Assembly (NCBI GenBank): GCA_963703665.1
Contig: CAVPFB010000006.1
Coordinates: 496,001 to 560,000, forward strand
Reading direction: 5' to 3'
Length of the DNA stretch: 64,000 nucleotides
From: AP-15 sp963703665
GTDB taxonomy: Bacteria; Pseudomonadota; Alphaproteobacteria; ATCC43930; CGMCC-115725
The translations under genes and the position numbers were made by a program. Below are positions 48,377-58,034 of the stretch, one piece after another. The notes beneath the pieces were generated by a model. It saw only the letters and a list, made by a program, of their open reading frames with translations. It did not search any database and was not told the DNA's origin. How positions within the stretch are numbered: the stretch's first letter is position 1; the number at the start of each line of letters is the position of its first letter.

Positions 48377-49249
48377 TCAGCGCCTCTCGCGAAGGAGATG
48401 ACCAAGCTCGCCCGGGATCGCCGCGCGATGCGGTGGGCGCAGTCTTGCGACCCAGTCGTTAAATATAAAACCAAATAAAAGACTGAATATCACGATCATT
48501 ATTGCGAGAGACATCAGAATTATGCTCAGCCCCAGTTTCGGGTCTTCAAGAAAATACGGTCTTAACATATGGTCGGGCGCATATCCCGCTGCTCGCAGGC
48601 CGAAGGCAATGCCACGGGTCCAAAAATACCTGTTCCAATTGATCGCGCGGGCATAGTCAAACGTGGCTTCGCTGGCGGGCATGCGTTCGATTTTATCACT
48701 CGCGGCGTGCTGCAATTGAAGGACGATGACATGCTCGCGACCAAGACTGGTCCCGGCAAGCTGCGCCACGCCGAGGTACTTGCCGTTTCCGCTGGGATAG
48801 TCGACGTCCCAAATCGGATCCACCACCATCCGGCCTCCCTCGTACTCGGCCTCGACGACGACATGGATCGGGACACAAGTCCGGCATGGGAAGATCTGGA
48901 CAAGGCCGGACCTGATTCCCAGCTGGCGCAGCATCGCCGAGACGAGCCTCGACTTGGCGCCGCAATCGCCCCCCGACTCCAGGACCTGGATAGGTGTCGG
49001 ACCAAACGCCGGGAGCAGAAAGAAACGGTCGGTATAAAAGCCCTTGTTATGGTACACCCAGTTGTTGATGGCGATGATTCGCGCCGACGCGCTGGTCAGC
49101 CCTGCCGTGATGGCGACGGCTTGTTGCCTCAGAACCGCATTATCGCTTTCCCAACTAAACCAAACGCCAATTGCACAAGCGAGGGGAAGCACCGCAACGA
49201 TTATCCCTATTCGCAAAGAATACAAGCAGCTCCGCAGGCGCCGCTTCAT
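48377..49249 (-). CDS. Transglutaminase-like membrane protein
   Basis: 290 residues. An N-terminal helix (GIIVAVLPLACAIGVWFSW) anchors a papain-like transglutaminase core. The nucleophile cysteine is in ESGGDCGAKSRLVSAMLRQL near 95, the histidine in CVPIHVVVEAEYEGG near 130 and the aspartate in MVVDPIWDVDY. A C-terminal helix (LSIILMSLAIMIVIFSLLFG) follows. Such proteins act as proteases, amidases or peptide transferases at the membrane. The gene is A+T-richer than the average of the window, like the next methyltransferase gene. Confidence 0.8.
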   Translation of the reverse strand: MKRRLRSCLYSLRIGIIVAVLPLACAIGVWFSWESDNAVLRQQAVAITAGLTSASARIIAINNWVYHNKGFYTDRFFLLPAFGPTPIQVLESGGDCGAKSRLVSAMLRQLGIRSGLVQIFPCRTCVPIHVVVEAEYEGGRMVVDPIWDVDYPSGNGKYLGVAQLAGTSLGREHVIVLQLQHAASDKIERMPASEATFDYARAINWNRYFWTRGIAFGLRAAGYAPDHMLRPYFLEDPKLGLSIILMSLAIMIVIFSLLFGFIFNDWVARLRPPHRAAIPGELGHLLRERR

Positions 49250-49321
49250 CCTCGATCTCCTTAATTATCGCAATTTATTTATCACATTGCCCCGCCGCGA
49301 CGCACCATCCAGCCGGGAATT

Positions 49322-50317
49322 CTATCCGGAGATGCCGAGCTGGTCCGGTGAAAATCGAGTATGGGGGCGACGACGAAATGTCGATGCCAAATTCGGCAAC
49401 AAGTACAACGAGGCCTTTCCGGCGCAAGACGTCATCCGATAATATTTTCGCAACATCGACCTCAACACACCTCGAACCGTGAAATCTCTCGCATGATTCT
49501 GGCCGCGCTCAGCGTTGACGTAATCCCGGTAATCCTTGAATTGCAGGAATGTCGATTCTCTTTCAAAATCGGCGAGAGCGGACAATAACTTGCGTGGTGA
49601 CCAGAAACGGTTGTTCTCTTGAGACGTCCTTCTGCCAAACACGGCGGCGTACCAATCGCGCGCCCGTCCCGGCGGCAGCCAGTGACAGAACGGCAAAGCA
49701 GTATCGTGAATGACGACCGGAAATATCTTGTTCGGGGTCGTGATCACCAGCAGTTCCTTGGTGATGCGCGCAATATCCCGCACCAGAGCGGTATCGTCTC
49801 CGATATGTTCGATCACCTCCAGGCAAAAGGTGGCATCTATCGCCTGGTCGGCGAACGGCAACTTCCCGATCGAACCCACGCACCACTGGATGCGGTCGGA
49901 CACCCCGAATATGTCGGCGATCCGGCGCGCGGCGACGAGCTTGCGCGGATCGGGCTCGACCGCAACGATCCAGGCCTCGGTTTTCAACGCGAACGCGATC
50001 GCCAGCCAGCCATACCCGGTTCCGATATCCGCTATCGAACGAATCTCAACGTCCCGTTCGAACTTGGAAATCTGCTCGACGATGTGGGTAATATACCAGT
50101 CGAAGGACGAGTTGATGTCGAGCTCTGCCCGATCGCTGTCCTTGAAATGCGGAACATCACGCATTTTTTCGGCATCGCTGGCGGAGACCCACTTCGGGCC
50201 CGCTGGCGCCGTCCGATTCAGGGTCGTTTGCATATCAGCGTTATTCCCGGCCGGCGACAACAGCCAGCCCTGATCGAGAACAGACTGTCCGCCCGGATTC
50301 TTTGACGGAATTTCCAC
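49322..50317 (-). CDS. SAM-dependent methyltransferase
   Basis: 331 residues (or 303 from ATG 50233, MQTTLNRT). Class I fold: SIADIGTGYGWLAIAFA is the SAM glycine loop, VAVEPDPRKLVAARRIADIF carries the acidic ribose ligand, and IDATFCLEVIEHIGDDTAL is motif post-II. VVIHDTALPFCHWLPPGRAR and the C-terminus resemble methyltransferases of small hydrophilic or glycan substrates. Target unknown. Same strand as the transglutaminase-like gene, 70 bases away, and less G+C-rich than average. Confidence 0.85.
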   Translation of the reverse strand: MEIPSKNPGGQSVLDQGWLLSPAGNNADMQTTLNRTAPAGPKWVSASDAEKMRDVPHFKDSDRAELDINSSFDWYITHIVEQISKFERDVEIRSIADIGTGYGWLAIAFALKTEAWIVAVEPDPRKLVAARRIADIFGVSDRIQWCVGSIGKLPFADQAIDATFCLEVIEHIGDDTALVRDIARITKELLVITTPNKIFPVVIHDTALPFCHWLPPGRARDWYAAVFGRRTSQENNRFWSPRKLLSALADFERESTFLQFKDYRDYVNAERGQNHARDFTVRGVLRSMLRKYYRMTSCAGKASLYLLPNLASTFRRRPHTRFSPDQLGISG

Positions 50318-51298
50318 TGCGACCGAGCCGATCCGTGCGGCGTTGCCGCAGCCCTTGCCGTTCCATGGAGCACCGACGGCGGCGATACCGCATCCCGGCT
50401 TGCCTCGACGATCGCGCGGTCACGAGCCATTGCTGTACTGCACCATAAAAGCGCATCCATTGCAACAACTGCTTGCAAAGCGCGGCACCCTGTCGCTCAT
50501 TTACGACCGGCGGCAGTGGCACCGGCAGCCCGCTCGCGTCAAAGGCTTGACGGTCGCGCCCGCCCTCGATCTGGGCGAAACAGGCGGGGCGCGCGGCCTG
50601 CCGCCCGCCTCGCGCCACCGATCGCCCCTTGTTTTCTGCCGGAATCTGCAAGCGCCTCGACCAGGGTCAAGGCCTGATCATCCCGGACCGGAAGGCGTTC
50701 GACACCGGTCGGGGCGCGGCGAACCCAGTAGCTGCGCCGGAGCATCGCCAAACACTGGATGTCCCGGCATCGCCGCCGCCGCCGGTCGGCCCGGGACCTC
50801 TCTCGACCTGTCTCACGGGCTAGCCCTTTTGGTTATGATCCGTTTGCGCAGTTGACCTCTCTCAACCGCTGGTCAAGGTTGGGAAGAGGTATGAAACCTT
50901 CAGGGGGGACGGACGAGAACAGCACGACATTGCCTTCACGGGCGGCAACCCGCGGGCTGCGGCCACGGCCGGTTCTGTCCAGCCGACAACCTCACCTGAC
51001 GAAACCTCGATCGCACGACCGACCAAACGCGGAACGAGGCGGCCCGCCGCCATCGCTGCCGCACAGGGGGACTTATGCGTTCAAAATCCTGCCCGCCGCT
51101 CTCGCGAGCGGGCCACCAGCCGACAGCGCACGGTCGCTGCCGCCGCCTCTGCCGGGGGCGCCGACGCCACCGAGCAAATACCGCGAGCTTCACCTATCGC
51201 CCCGGCCGTAGATCATAATCTTAACCTCTGACCGGCGACAACTCAACTGCACTTCTTTTTCCTTCTGCAATCAACGTTTTATCGAAAGGAAACGTAAA
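50318..51298. other. Gap of about 980 bases without a supported gene
   Basis: Several open frames exist on both strands but none shows a family or plausible composition (proline/arginine-rich throughout). The last 60 bases before the beta-helix gene are A+T-rich and probably hold its promoter and the AAAGGAAA ribosome site. Confidence 0.5.
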
Positions 51299-52318
51299 AT
51301 GCACAGGCGCTTTTGCTTCCTGGCCTTCGGCGCGATTTTTGGCATGTTGGCAGCACGTGCGGCGATTGCGCAGAATATCCTGGACGTCGGCCCGAACGCC
51401 GTAAATCACACGATCAGCGCCGCGGTCGCGGTTGCGGACGCCGATACGAATTCAGCAGACTACTACGTCATCGAGGTCGCTCCAGGCACCTATACCAACG
51501 ATTTTCCGGTGGTGACGCGGCCGATGACGATCGAGGTCGACCCGACCCGAGCGGGCCAGGCGGTCATCCTCAACGCCACGGTGCCGCTGCCGAACGAGAA
51601 GGGGATTATTGTCACGACCGCCAATTTGACGGTCGACGGCTTGACCTTCCAAGGCGCACAAATCGCCAACGCGCTCGGCGGCAACGGCGCCGGAATCCGC
51701 GATCAGAACCTCGGCAGCCCGGCTGCTTTGATTGTCGAAAACAGCGCGTTCATCAGCAACCAGGACGGAATTCTGGCCGGCGATAACGCCGATCAATCGA
51801 TTTATGTTATAAATTCGAGCTTCATAAATAACGGAAATACCAGCGTCGCCAATTTCACCAATGCCTTATACGTCAATTATATCGGCAACCTGAGCGTCGT
51901 CAGCAGCCGGTTCTGCGGTCAGCTGTGGGGACAGGACATCAAGAGCCGCGCGACGGTGACCAACGTCTCCGACAGCCAGCTCTATGACGGGCAGGCCGAT
52001 CCCGCCCTCGGCTGCCAGGCCGGATCGAGCAGCTTGGCGATCGACGTTTCCAATGGCGGCATTGCCACGATCACAGGCAACGCGATCATCCAGGGCCCCG
52101 CCTCGCCAAACTATAAGATGGTCGAATACGGCGAAGAAGGGATGTTGTACAGCTCCAACGAGCTCTGGGTGTCGGACAACACGTTCACCAATACGGGGTC
52201 CAGCACTGCGATTGGCATCTACGACCCGAATTGCACGCCGGTGCAGTTGGCGGGCGACAGCTTCACCGGCATCGCCACCCCGGTTTCCCCCTCCAGCTGC
52301 GTTGCCGGAAGCCAATGA
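51299..52318 (+). CDS. Secreted right-handed beta-helix protein
   Basis: 339 residues with a clear signal peptide (MHRRFCFLAFGAIFGMLAAR, cleaved after AIAQ). The rest is strand-rich with asparagine ladders: YVIEVAPGTYTNDFPVVTRP, LTVDGLTFQGAQIANALGG, LIVENSAFISNQDGILAGDN, YVINSSFINNG and ELWVSDNTFTNTGSSTAIG. This is the pattern of pectate-lyase-like parallel beta-helices, as in surface or exported carbohydrate-active proteins. No catalytic triad can be assigned. AAAGGAAA precedes the ATG. Confidence 0.75.
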   Translation: MHRRFCFLAFGAIFGMLAARAAIAQNILDVGPNAVNHTISAAVAVADADTNSADYYVIEVAPGTYTNDFPVVTRPMTIEVDPTRAGQAVILNATVPLPNEKGIIVTTANLTVDGLTFQGAQIANALGGNGAGIRDQNLGSPAALIVENSAFISNQDGILAGDNADQSIYVINSSFINNGNTSVANFTNALYVNYIGNLSVVSSRFCGQLWGQDIKSRATVTNVSDSQLYDGQADPALGCQAGSSSLAIDVSNGGIATITGNAIIQGPASPNYKMVEYGEEGMLYSSNELWVSDNTFTNTGSSTAIGIYDPNCTPVQLAGDSFTGIATPVSPSSCVAGSQ

Positions 52319-52351
52319 AGCGGCAAATCACGTCTGGCGCATTGCTGCCGT

Positions 52352-53068
52352 CTAGCGCAATGCCCGATAGAGCCGCTCGTCGTAGAGGGCGCCTTCGAGC
52401 GGCGTCAGCTTTTGCCGAAAGTCGCGGGTCGCGGCGGACATCAGGCTCGCATCGAAGGCTTTGCGGTCGCGCCAGCATTCGACCAGAGTGAAATGGTTCG
52501 AGTGGCCATCGACCTGCAGCACGTCGAACCGCAGATTGCCCGGCATCCTGCGGCCGGCCTCGGCCAGCGCCGTGACCAGTGCTGCCGCCTGGTCCTTCCC
52601 GGCCGGAAACACATCGACATGAGTGACGACATAGACCGCCGGAGCATCTCCCCTTGCGCTCGGCCCGGCAATCGAGAACCCGGTGAACGACCGGATTTCG
52701 AACGGGCCGACCAGCATCGGCTGCAATTTGTCGCGAAAGGCGACGGCGGACGCAGCCTTGTCGTGGGCGTTCGCCGCGGCCTTGTCGCGCCACCCGGCAA
52801 AGAGCGCAAATCGGCTCGGCCGGCCGATTTCCTGGAACCCGTCGAAATCGGCATTGCCTGCCTCCTTGCGGCTCGCCGCGGCGAATTGCCGGGTCAGCGC
52901 GGCGGCCCGCGCGACATCGGGCGAGGCCGCCTCGAAATAGGTGACGGTGTAAGCCGCGGCGCCGGCCTGCTGCGCAGCGGCCGGTTGCGCCACGGCGAGG
53001 CCCAGCGGCATGAGGGCCAGCGGAATGAGGGCCAGCGGAAGCGCCAGGACCAGATATGAGAACCGCAT
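52352..53068 (-). CDS. Secreted protein with two ABM-like domains
   Basis: 238 residues. A signal peptide (SYLVLALPLALIPLALMPLG, end near AVAQPAAAQQ) is followed by two antibiotic-biosynthesis-monooxygenase-type ferredoxin-like domains. The first is near 40-130 (FQEIGRPSRFALFAGWRDKA), the second near 140-225 (FDVLQVDGHSNHFTLVECWR). ABM domains oxidise quinone-like compounds or simply bind small molecules; export to the periplasm is unusual. The spacer upstream holds imperfect GATGATGGC repeats. Confidence 0.8.
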   Translation of the reverse strand: MRFSYLVLALPLALIPLALMPLGLAVAQPAAAQQAGAAAYTVTYFEAASPDVARAAALTRQFAAASRKEAGNADFDGFQEIGRPSRFALFAGWRDKAAANAHDKAASAVAFRDKLQPMLVGPFEIRSFTGFSIAGPSARGDAPAVYVVTHVDVFPAGKDQAAALVTALAEAGRRMPGNLRFDVLQVDGHSNHFTLVECWRDRKAFDASLMSAATRDFRQKLTPLEGALYDERLYRALR

Positions 53069-53172
53069 GCGCCTTCCTCCCTAAATGATGATGATGGCCT
53101 GAATGGTGGTGATGGCCCGAATGACGGTGATCGGTTGGCCGACCCAGCCCGGTCGTTCCGGCGAGCCGGCGC

Positions 53173-54769
53173 TCACTGGGCGGCGAGGTGGAAGCGGCAA
53201 TCGCTGTCGCGGGCGATCTGGTTGACGAGGTCGATCTCCCAGGCCAGGTATTCGCGCATGTAGCGCTCGCGGTCGCCCGGCCGGTCGCGGGCCGACAGCG
53301 ACACATCGTCGGGCTCGTCGGCGAGCTGCCCCATGCCCGTCTCCAACGGCAGCCCGGCGGCTTGCCAAGCCGCGGTGCCGCCGGCCAGCACCCGCACCGG
53401 GCGGCCGGCGCGCGGTGCGATCTCGGCCGCGGCAAGGCGGGCGATGATGCCGTCCTCGCTGGTCAGCACCAGCTCGCCGGCGGAGGGCAATTTGGCCAGG
53501 GCCGCGGCGAGGCGGGCGCGGACCGCAAACCACGCGCCCGGGATGTGGCCCTCGCGATGGCGGCGGCTCAGCGCCAGATCCACGACGACGACTGGACTGG
53601 CTTGAAGCTCGACCGCAGCGATCGTCGCCGGCTCGGGGCCGGCGAGCGGGAACATGCTCGCATTCACCGCCGGGATGCCGGGCTCGAGCGCCGCGCCATC
53701 GAGCCCGCGGTCGAGCACCGCCGCCTCCCAGCCCATCCGCCTGAGCCACGAGGCGGTCATCCGCGCCCTGACGCCGGTGTCGTCGACCAGCACGATCCGG
53801 GCACCCCAAACGCCGAGCCAGCTGTCGGTTTCCTGGACCAATTGGCCGCCCGGCGCCATCAGCGACCCCGGCAGATGGCCGGCGCGGTATTCGGCCGGGT
53901 CGCGGACATCGAGCACGTAGAGCGTGCGCCAATCGGCTTGCCGCTGCCATTCGGCGAGCTTGGCGCGGTCGATGATCGGCACGCCGAAGCGCCGCGCCAC
54001 CGACTCGGCGCGCTGCCGCGCCACAGCGGCACCTTCGGCCGAGACCTCGGGTGCTCGGCCGGTCGGCCCCCGCCACCACCTCGAACCCGGCGAGGTGCCA
54101 GGCCATCGTGCCGTCCTTCAACGAGACCACCCGGTTCGGCACACCGGCGTCGATCAGCGCCTGGGCGCCGATGATGCTGCGGGTGCGCCCGCCGCAATTG
54201 ACGACGACAAAGGTGTCGGGCGAAGGCGCCAGCTCGTGAAAGCGGTAGACCAGCTCGGCGCCGGGCACGCTCAGCGCACCCGGGATGCTGTTCGTGTGGT
54301 ATTCCTCATAGGAGCGGCTGTCGAAGATCGCCAGCCTTTCGCCCCGCTTCTGGCGCCCGGCCAATTCCTCGGCGCTGATCCACGGCGTGCCGTATTCGTG
54401 CTCGACAACTTCGGCGAAGGCCTTGCTCGGCACGTGAACGCCGCTATAGACCGGGAATCCCGCCGCCTCCCAGGCCGAGACCCCGCCGGCCAGTACCGAA
54501 ACGTCGCTCCAGCCGCCCTCGATCAGCCGGCCCGCGGCGCGCTCGGCGAGCCCCCCGCCGTCATCGCAGACGACAATCGGCGCCGAGCGTCGCGGCAAGA
54601 GGCGCGGCGCGATCAGCTCCAGCCGGGAGAGCGGCAGGCACGCCGCCATCAACAGATGCCGTTGGTGAAAGCTGCCCTCTTCGCGCGGGTCGACGATCGC
54701 GATTTCGCCGCCGTCGTGCAGCCGTCCGCGCAATTGCGCCGCGGTGATGCTGCCCGGTGATGTGGCCAT
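53173..54769 (-). CDS. Four-domain rhodanese-like protein (frameshifted near 54045)
   Basis: About 531 residues after one repair. Four rhodanese-homology units: ITAAQLRGRLHDGGEIAIVD; WISAEELAGRQKRGERLAIF with EYHTNSIPGALSVPGAEL; LYVLDVRDPAEYRAGHLPGS; and VVVVDLALSRRHREGHIPGA. The expected sulfur-accepting cysteine is clear only in the second (VVVNCGGRTRSI); the others end in CDDGG, VDDTG or TSEDG, so they may be non-catalytic. The last 40 residues (YMREYLAWEIDLVNQIARDS) are a helical tail. Dropping one base near 54045 joins DRPSTR to VSAEGAAVARQRAES. Start after AGGAGATC. Confidence 0.88.
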
Positions 54770-54898
54770 CTTGATCTCCTTTGTCCCGCGGCCGTCTCGG
54801 CCGCATGCGGGCGGGGCGCCCGCGCTCCCGTCCATTCCGTTTGCCTGAATTCGCGGCAGGCGTCAAAGTCGCCATCGGATCGTTCGATGGAGGCGGGG

Positions 54899-55309
54899 AT
54901 GTCCGAGGGACGACGCGCGCGGCCGGTGCCGACGCCCGAGACGCAGCATTTCTGGGACGGCACGCGATCGGGCGAATTGCGCCTGCAGCGCTGCAACGCC
55001 TGCGGCAAGACCTATTTCCCGCCGCGCCCGTTCTGTCCGGCCTGCGCCTCGCGCGATGTCGGTGTGTTCGCGGCGAGCGGCAAAGGCCGGCTCTACAGCT
55101 ACGTGATCCACCACCGCCCGGTGGCGGGCTTCACCCCGCCCTATGCGATCGCCGTCGTGGAATTGGCGGAGGGGCCGCGGATGATGACCAACATTACGGG
55201 GTGCCCGCAGACGCCCGAGGCGTTGCAGCTCGACATGCCGGTCGAAGTCGCGTTCGAAAAGCTCGACGACGAGATCACCCTTCCCTTGTTCCGCCCGGCC
55301 GCGAGGTAG
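54899..55309 (+). CDS. OB-fold zinc-ribbon (DUF35-type) protein
   Basis: 136 residues from ATG 54899, preceded by GGAGG; ATG 54887 is an alternative. The N-terminal zinc ribbon has CNACGKTYFPPRPFCPAC and the C-terminal OB fold has GRLYSYVIHHRPVAGFTPPY. These proteins pair with thiolases and acyl-CoA enzymes and bind acyl-CoA. The thiolase gene starts six bases after its stop, an operon seen in sterol and aromatic degradation clusters. Confidence 0.92.
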   Translation: MSEGRRARPVPTPETQHFWDGTRSGELRLQRCNACGKTYFPPRPFCPACASRDVGVFAASGKGRLYSYVIHHRPVAGFTPPYAIAVVELAEGPRMMTNITGCPQTPEALQLDMPVEVAFEKLDDEITLPLFRPAAR

Positions 55310-55314
55310 TTGCG

Positions 55315-56457
55315 ATGCAGCCGAAATCGATCGCCATCGTCGGCGCCGCCGAGACCACCGAGCTCGGCGTCATCCCCGATACCTCGCAGATCCAACTGCA
55401 CGCCGACGCAGCACTCAATGCGATGGCCGATGCCGGTCTGAAGCCCTCGGACATCGACGGCATCGCCACCGCCGGCGAAACCCCGGTGACGATCGCGCAT
55501 TATCTCGGGCTCACCCCGAAATGGGTCGACGGCACCGCGGTCGGCGGCTGCTCGTTTATGATCCACACCCGCCACGCCGCGGCGGCGATCGCCTCGGGGC
55601 TGTGCGAGACGGTGCTGATCACCCATGGCGAGAGCGGCCGCTCCGGGGTCGGGCGCACCCGCAATGTCGTAGCACCCACGAGCCTCGCCGGCCAATTCGA
55701 GCAGCCCTATGGGCCGATGGGGCCGCCCTCGTTGTTCACGATCCCGGTGTTGCGCTACATGAAGACCTACGGGCTCGACGACGAGACCCTGGCGATGGTC
55801 TCGGTGGTGCAGCGCGAATGGGCGGCGAAGAACCCGCGCGCCACATTCAAGGCGCCGATTAGCGTCGAGGACGTGCTGAACTCGCGGATGATCGCCTACC
55901 CGTTTCGCCTGTTGCAGTGCTGCCTGGTGACCGACGGCGGCGGCGCCCTGATCCTGGTTTCGGCCGAGCGCGCCAAGGACTTCCCGACCAAGCCCGTCTA
56001 CATTCTCGGCACCGGCGAGAGCGTGGAGACCCCGATGGTCAGCCAAATGGAGAATTTCACCTCGTCCCGCGCGTTCCGCGTTTCCGGCGCCAAGGCGTTT
56101 GCCGAAGCCGGCATCACCCATAAGGACGTCGACCATCTGATGATCTACGACGCCTTCGCCCACCTGCCGATCTACGGTCTCGAGGATTTGGGGTTCGTGC
56201 CGCGCGGCGAGGGCGGCCATTTCATCGCCGAGCGCAATACCGCCCCCGGCGGTAAGCTGCCGCTCAACACCAATGGCGGCGGGCTCTCCTACATGCATTC
56301 CGGCATGTACGGCATGTACGCCCTTCAGGAGAGCGTGCGCCAGATGCGCGGCATCGCCCCCGCCCAGATCCCCGGCGCCAAGATTTCGGTCTGCCATGGT
56401 GTGGGCGGCATGTTCGCCGCCTCCGGCACCATCATCATGTCGAACGAGGGGCCGTAA
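55315..56457 (+). CDS. Thiolase-family protein (SCP2/acetyl-CoA acetyltransferase-like)
   Basis: 380 residues. Thiolase fold with the nucleophile cysteine candidate C79 in DGTAVGGCSFMIHTRHAAAA. YDAFAHLPIYGLEDLGFVPR, LPLNTNGGGLSYMHSGMYGM and CHGVGGMFAASGT near the end match the HGHP-type and glycine motifs of the SCP2-thiolase group. Joined to the zinc-ribbon OB-fold gene upstream, it should form a two-protein acyl-CoA lyase or ligase complex. Substrate unknown. It converges on the thiocyanate hydrolase operon. Confidence 0.93.
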   Translation: MQPKSIAIVGAAETTELGVIPDTSQIQLHADAALNAMADAGLKPSDIDGIATAGETPVTIAHYLGLTPKWVDGTAVGGCSFMIHTRHAAAAIASGLCETVLITHGESGRSGVGRTRNVVAPTSLAGQFEQPYGPMGPPSLFTIPVLRYMKTYGLDDETLAMVSVVQREWAAKNPRATFKAPISVEDVLNSRMIAYPFRLLQCCLVTDGGGALILVSAERAKDFPTKPVYILGTGESVETPMVSQMENFTSSRAFRVSGAKAFAEAGITHKDVDHLMIYDAFAHLPIYGLEDLGFVPRGEGGHFIAERNTAPGGKLPLNTNGGGLSYMHSGMYGMYALQESVRQMRGIAPAQIPGAKISVCHGVGGMFAASGTIIMSNEGP

Positions 56458-56555
56458 TGGTCGAATATTCCAGCAGCTTACCCGCACCCTCACCGGATCG
56501 GAATTCTTTCCCCCACCCCTCGCACCAACTGGGCCGTCCACACACCCAATGCCCG

Positions 56556-56943
56556 TTAGCACACCTTGAGCCGTGATCGGACGGCATTCATGCGGCTGGC
56601 GAGATCCTGTTCGCTCAGCAGCCCGCGGCTGAGCATGATGTGGGCCAGGGCCAACAGCTGTTGCTCTGGCGCGGGCGTCCCGCGGTACACGCTCTCGCCG
56701 AGTTGATCCTCCGCGTGGCGCCGTTCCAATGACAGGGAGAGCGGCACCGGCGGCGAGACACTCGCATGTCGCGTAAAGGCTGACTTTCCAGGGCGGATCG
56801 GGGTTGGCGACGCCGTAACGCGGCGCGAGCTTTTCCCACGTCTTATCCTTGTTTCGTATGGCCTCGAGCACCGGGATTGGAGCCAGCTCCGCCTGGCGCT
56901 CGCCGGCAGCAGAAGGCGGCGGATGACCGCTTTCTCCACTCAT
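56556..56943 (-). CDS. P15K-like assembly protein of thiocyanate hydrolase (frameshifted)
   Basis: About 128 residues after one repair near 56757. It starts MSGESGHPPPSAAGERQAEL and contains TWEKLAPRYGVANPDPPWKV, then LSLERRHAEDQLGESVYRGT, EQQLLALAHIMLSRGLLSEQ and a short basic end. This is the layout of the small proteins that help cobalt loading and assembly of nitrile hydratase and thiocyanate hydrolase. Its ATG overlaps the stop of scnC by four bases (ATGA). Identification rests on context as well as sequence. Confidence 0.7.
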
Positions 56944-57696
56944 TGGCCGGCCGCCGCCGCCGCTTGCGGGTCCTCACTATCGACCGGCCGGCGAGCCTTG
57001 TGGACCGGCCGAACATCGTCCGACTTCCTGTCGGGCCGGGGCAGGGCAACCCCGATCATGCAGTCGCGGGTCACGATCTCCGCCAGTTGCTCCTCGGTCC
57101 AATTCTCGGTGCCTGCCGGCCGCACGCGGAAGGACCATAAACCGGCATTTCTGGTTGGAGTCCTCGACCCGCACCTCGACCGCATCGGGGAGGTTCAATC
57201 CGAACTCCGCCAATACATGTCGAGGCCAGCGGACCAGCCGGCGACGATAGTTCGGCGAACGGTACCAATACGGCGAGTGACCGAGCAGCGGCCGCGGGTA
57301 GCAAGAGCACAGCGTGCAGACGATCACATGATGCAATGTCGGCGTATCTTCGAGTACGCGCAACTGCATGTAGTCGCTCGGGGTGCCGGAGCCGGTGGGC
57401 TCGGTCCAGTCGACGCCGATCTCCCGGCAGGCAGCAACCGCATCGGCAAGCACGCGGGCCTTGAATGCCGGGTCGGTCCACGCCTTTGCGACCAGCCGCG
57501 AGCCCGCCGCCGGTCCGATGGATTCGGCCCACTCGGTGAACCTGCGGTGATCTTCGGCGGTGAACAGGCCCTTCTCGATCGCCAGCTCGCGAACGGCGAT
57601 TTCCAGCACCTCGAAGTCGGTAATTTCATCGACCATTGGCGCCGCGGCGTGGTCGTGATTGCCGTCGGCATCGTCGTGTCTGTGCGGGTGTTGCAC
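56940..57696 (-). CDS. scnC: Thiocyanate hydrolase gamma subunit (frameshifted near 57137)
   Basis: About 251 residues from GTG 57696. Homologous to nitrile hydratase alpha subunits and specifically to thiocyanate hydrolase gamma. A histidine/aspartate-rich start (HPHRHDDADGNHDH) is followed by FEVLEIAVRELAIEKGLFTA, the cobalt-binding claw CTLCSC (Cys127, 130, 132), YRSPNYRRRLVRWPRHVLAE, VEDSNQKCRFMVLP and, after one repair, RPAGTENWTEEQLAEIVTRD. Converts thiocyanate to carbonyl sulfide and ammonia; two claw cysteines are expected to be oxidised. 25 bases from scnA. Confidence 0.88.
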
Positions 57697-57721
57697 GCTC
57701 GGTACTCCCAGCTTCTGTCGA

Positions 57722-58034
57722 TCAGTCGCCAGCCGGCTCGAGCCAGCGGTCGGGCAATTCGGTCTGCAACGTATCGTTCTCGAATGGGTAATCCTCCCAG
57801 AGATCCTTCTGCCGAAATCCGGACGATGTAAAACTGCTCCGGCTGCGCGTCGTCCCTGTTCCAGGCCTCGTCCTCGGGAATGAGGTCTTCGTAAGTCCGG
57901 GCGGCGATCGTCCCGCTCACGCCCCGAACATACATTTGGGTACGAGTGTAGAACAGGTTTGGCAGATCCCTTACGCGAACGCGGTCGCCTACATTGAAGC
58001 GGGCGGGCACGTTTTCGGTATCAGCGCTTTTCAT
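57722..58034 (-). CDS. scnA: Thiocyanate hydrolase alpha subunit (frameshifted near 57813)
   Basis: About 103 residues. Corresponds to the C-terminal half of nitrile hydratase beta: RFNVGDRVRVRDLPNLFYTR, TQMYVRGVSGTIAARTYED, QPEQFYIVR and, after dropping one base, KDLWEDYPFENDTLQTELPD. Packs with the other subunits around the cobalt site. Its ATG overlaps the end of scnB by 14 bases (ATGAAAAGCGCTGA), implying coupled translation. Confidence 0.87.

Noticed and set aside
53080..53145. Functional GATGATGGC repeat upstream of the ABM gene
   Set aside because: Three imperfect short units only; too degenerate to support a specific role.
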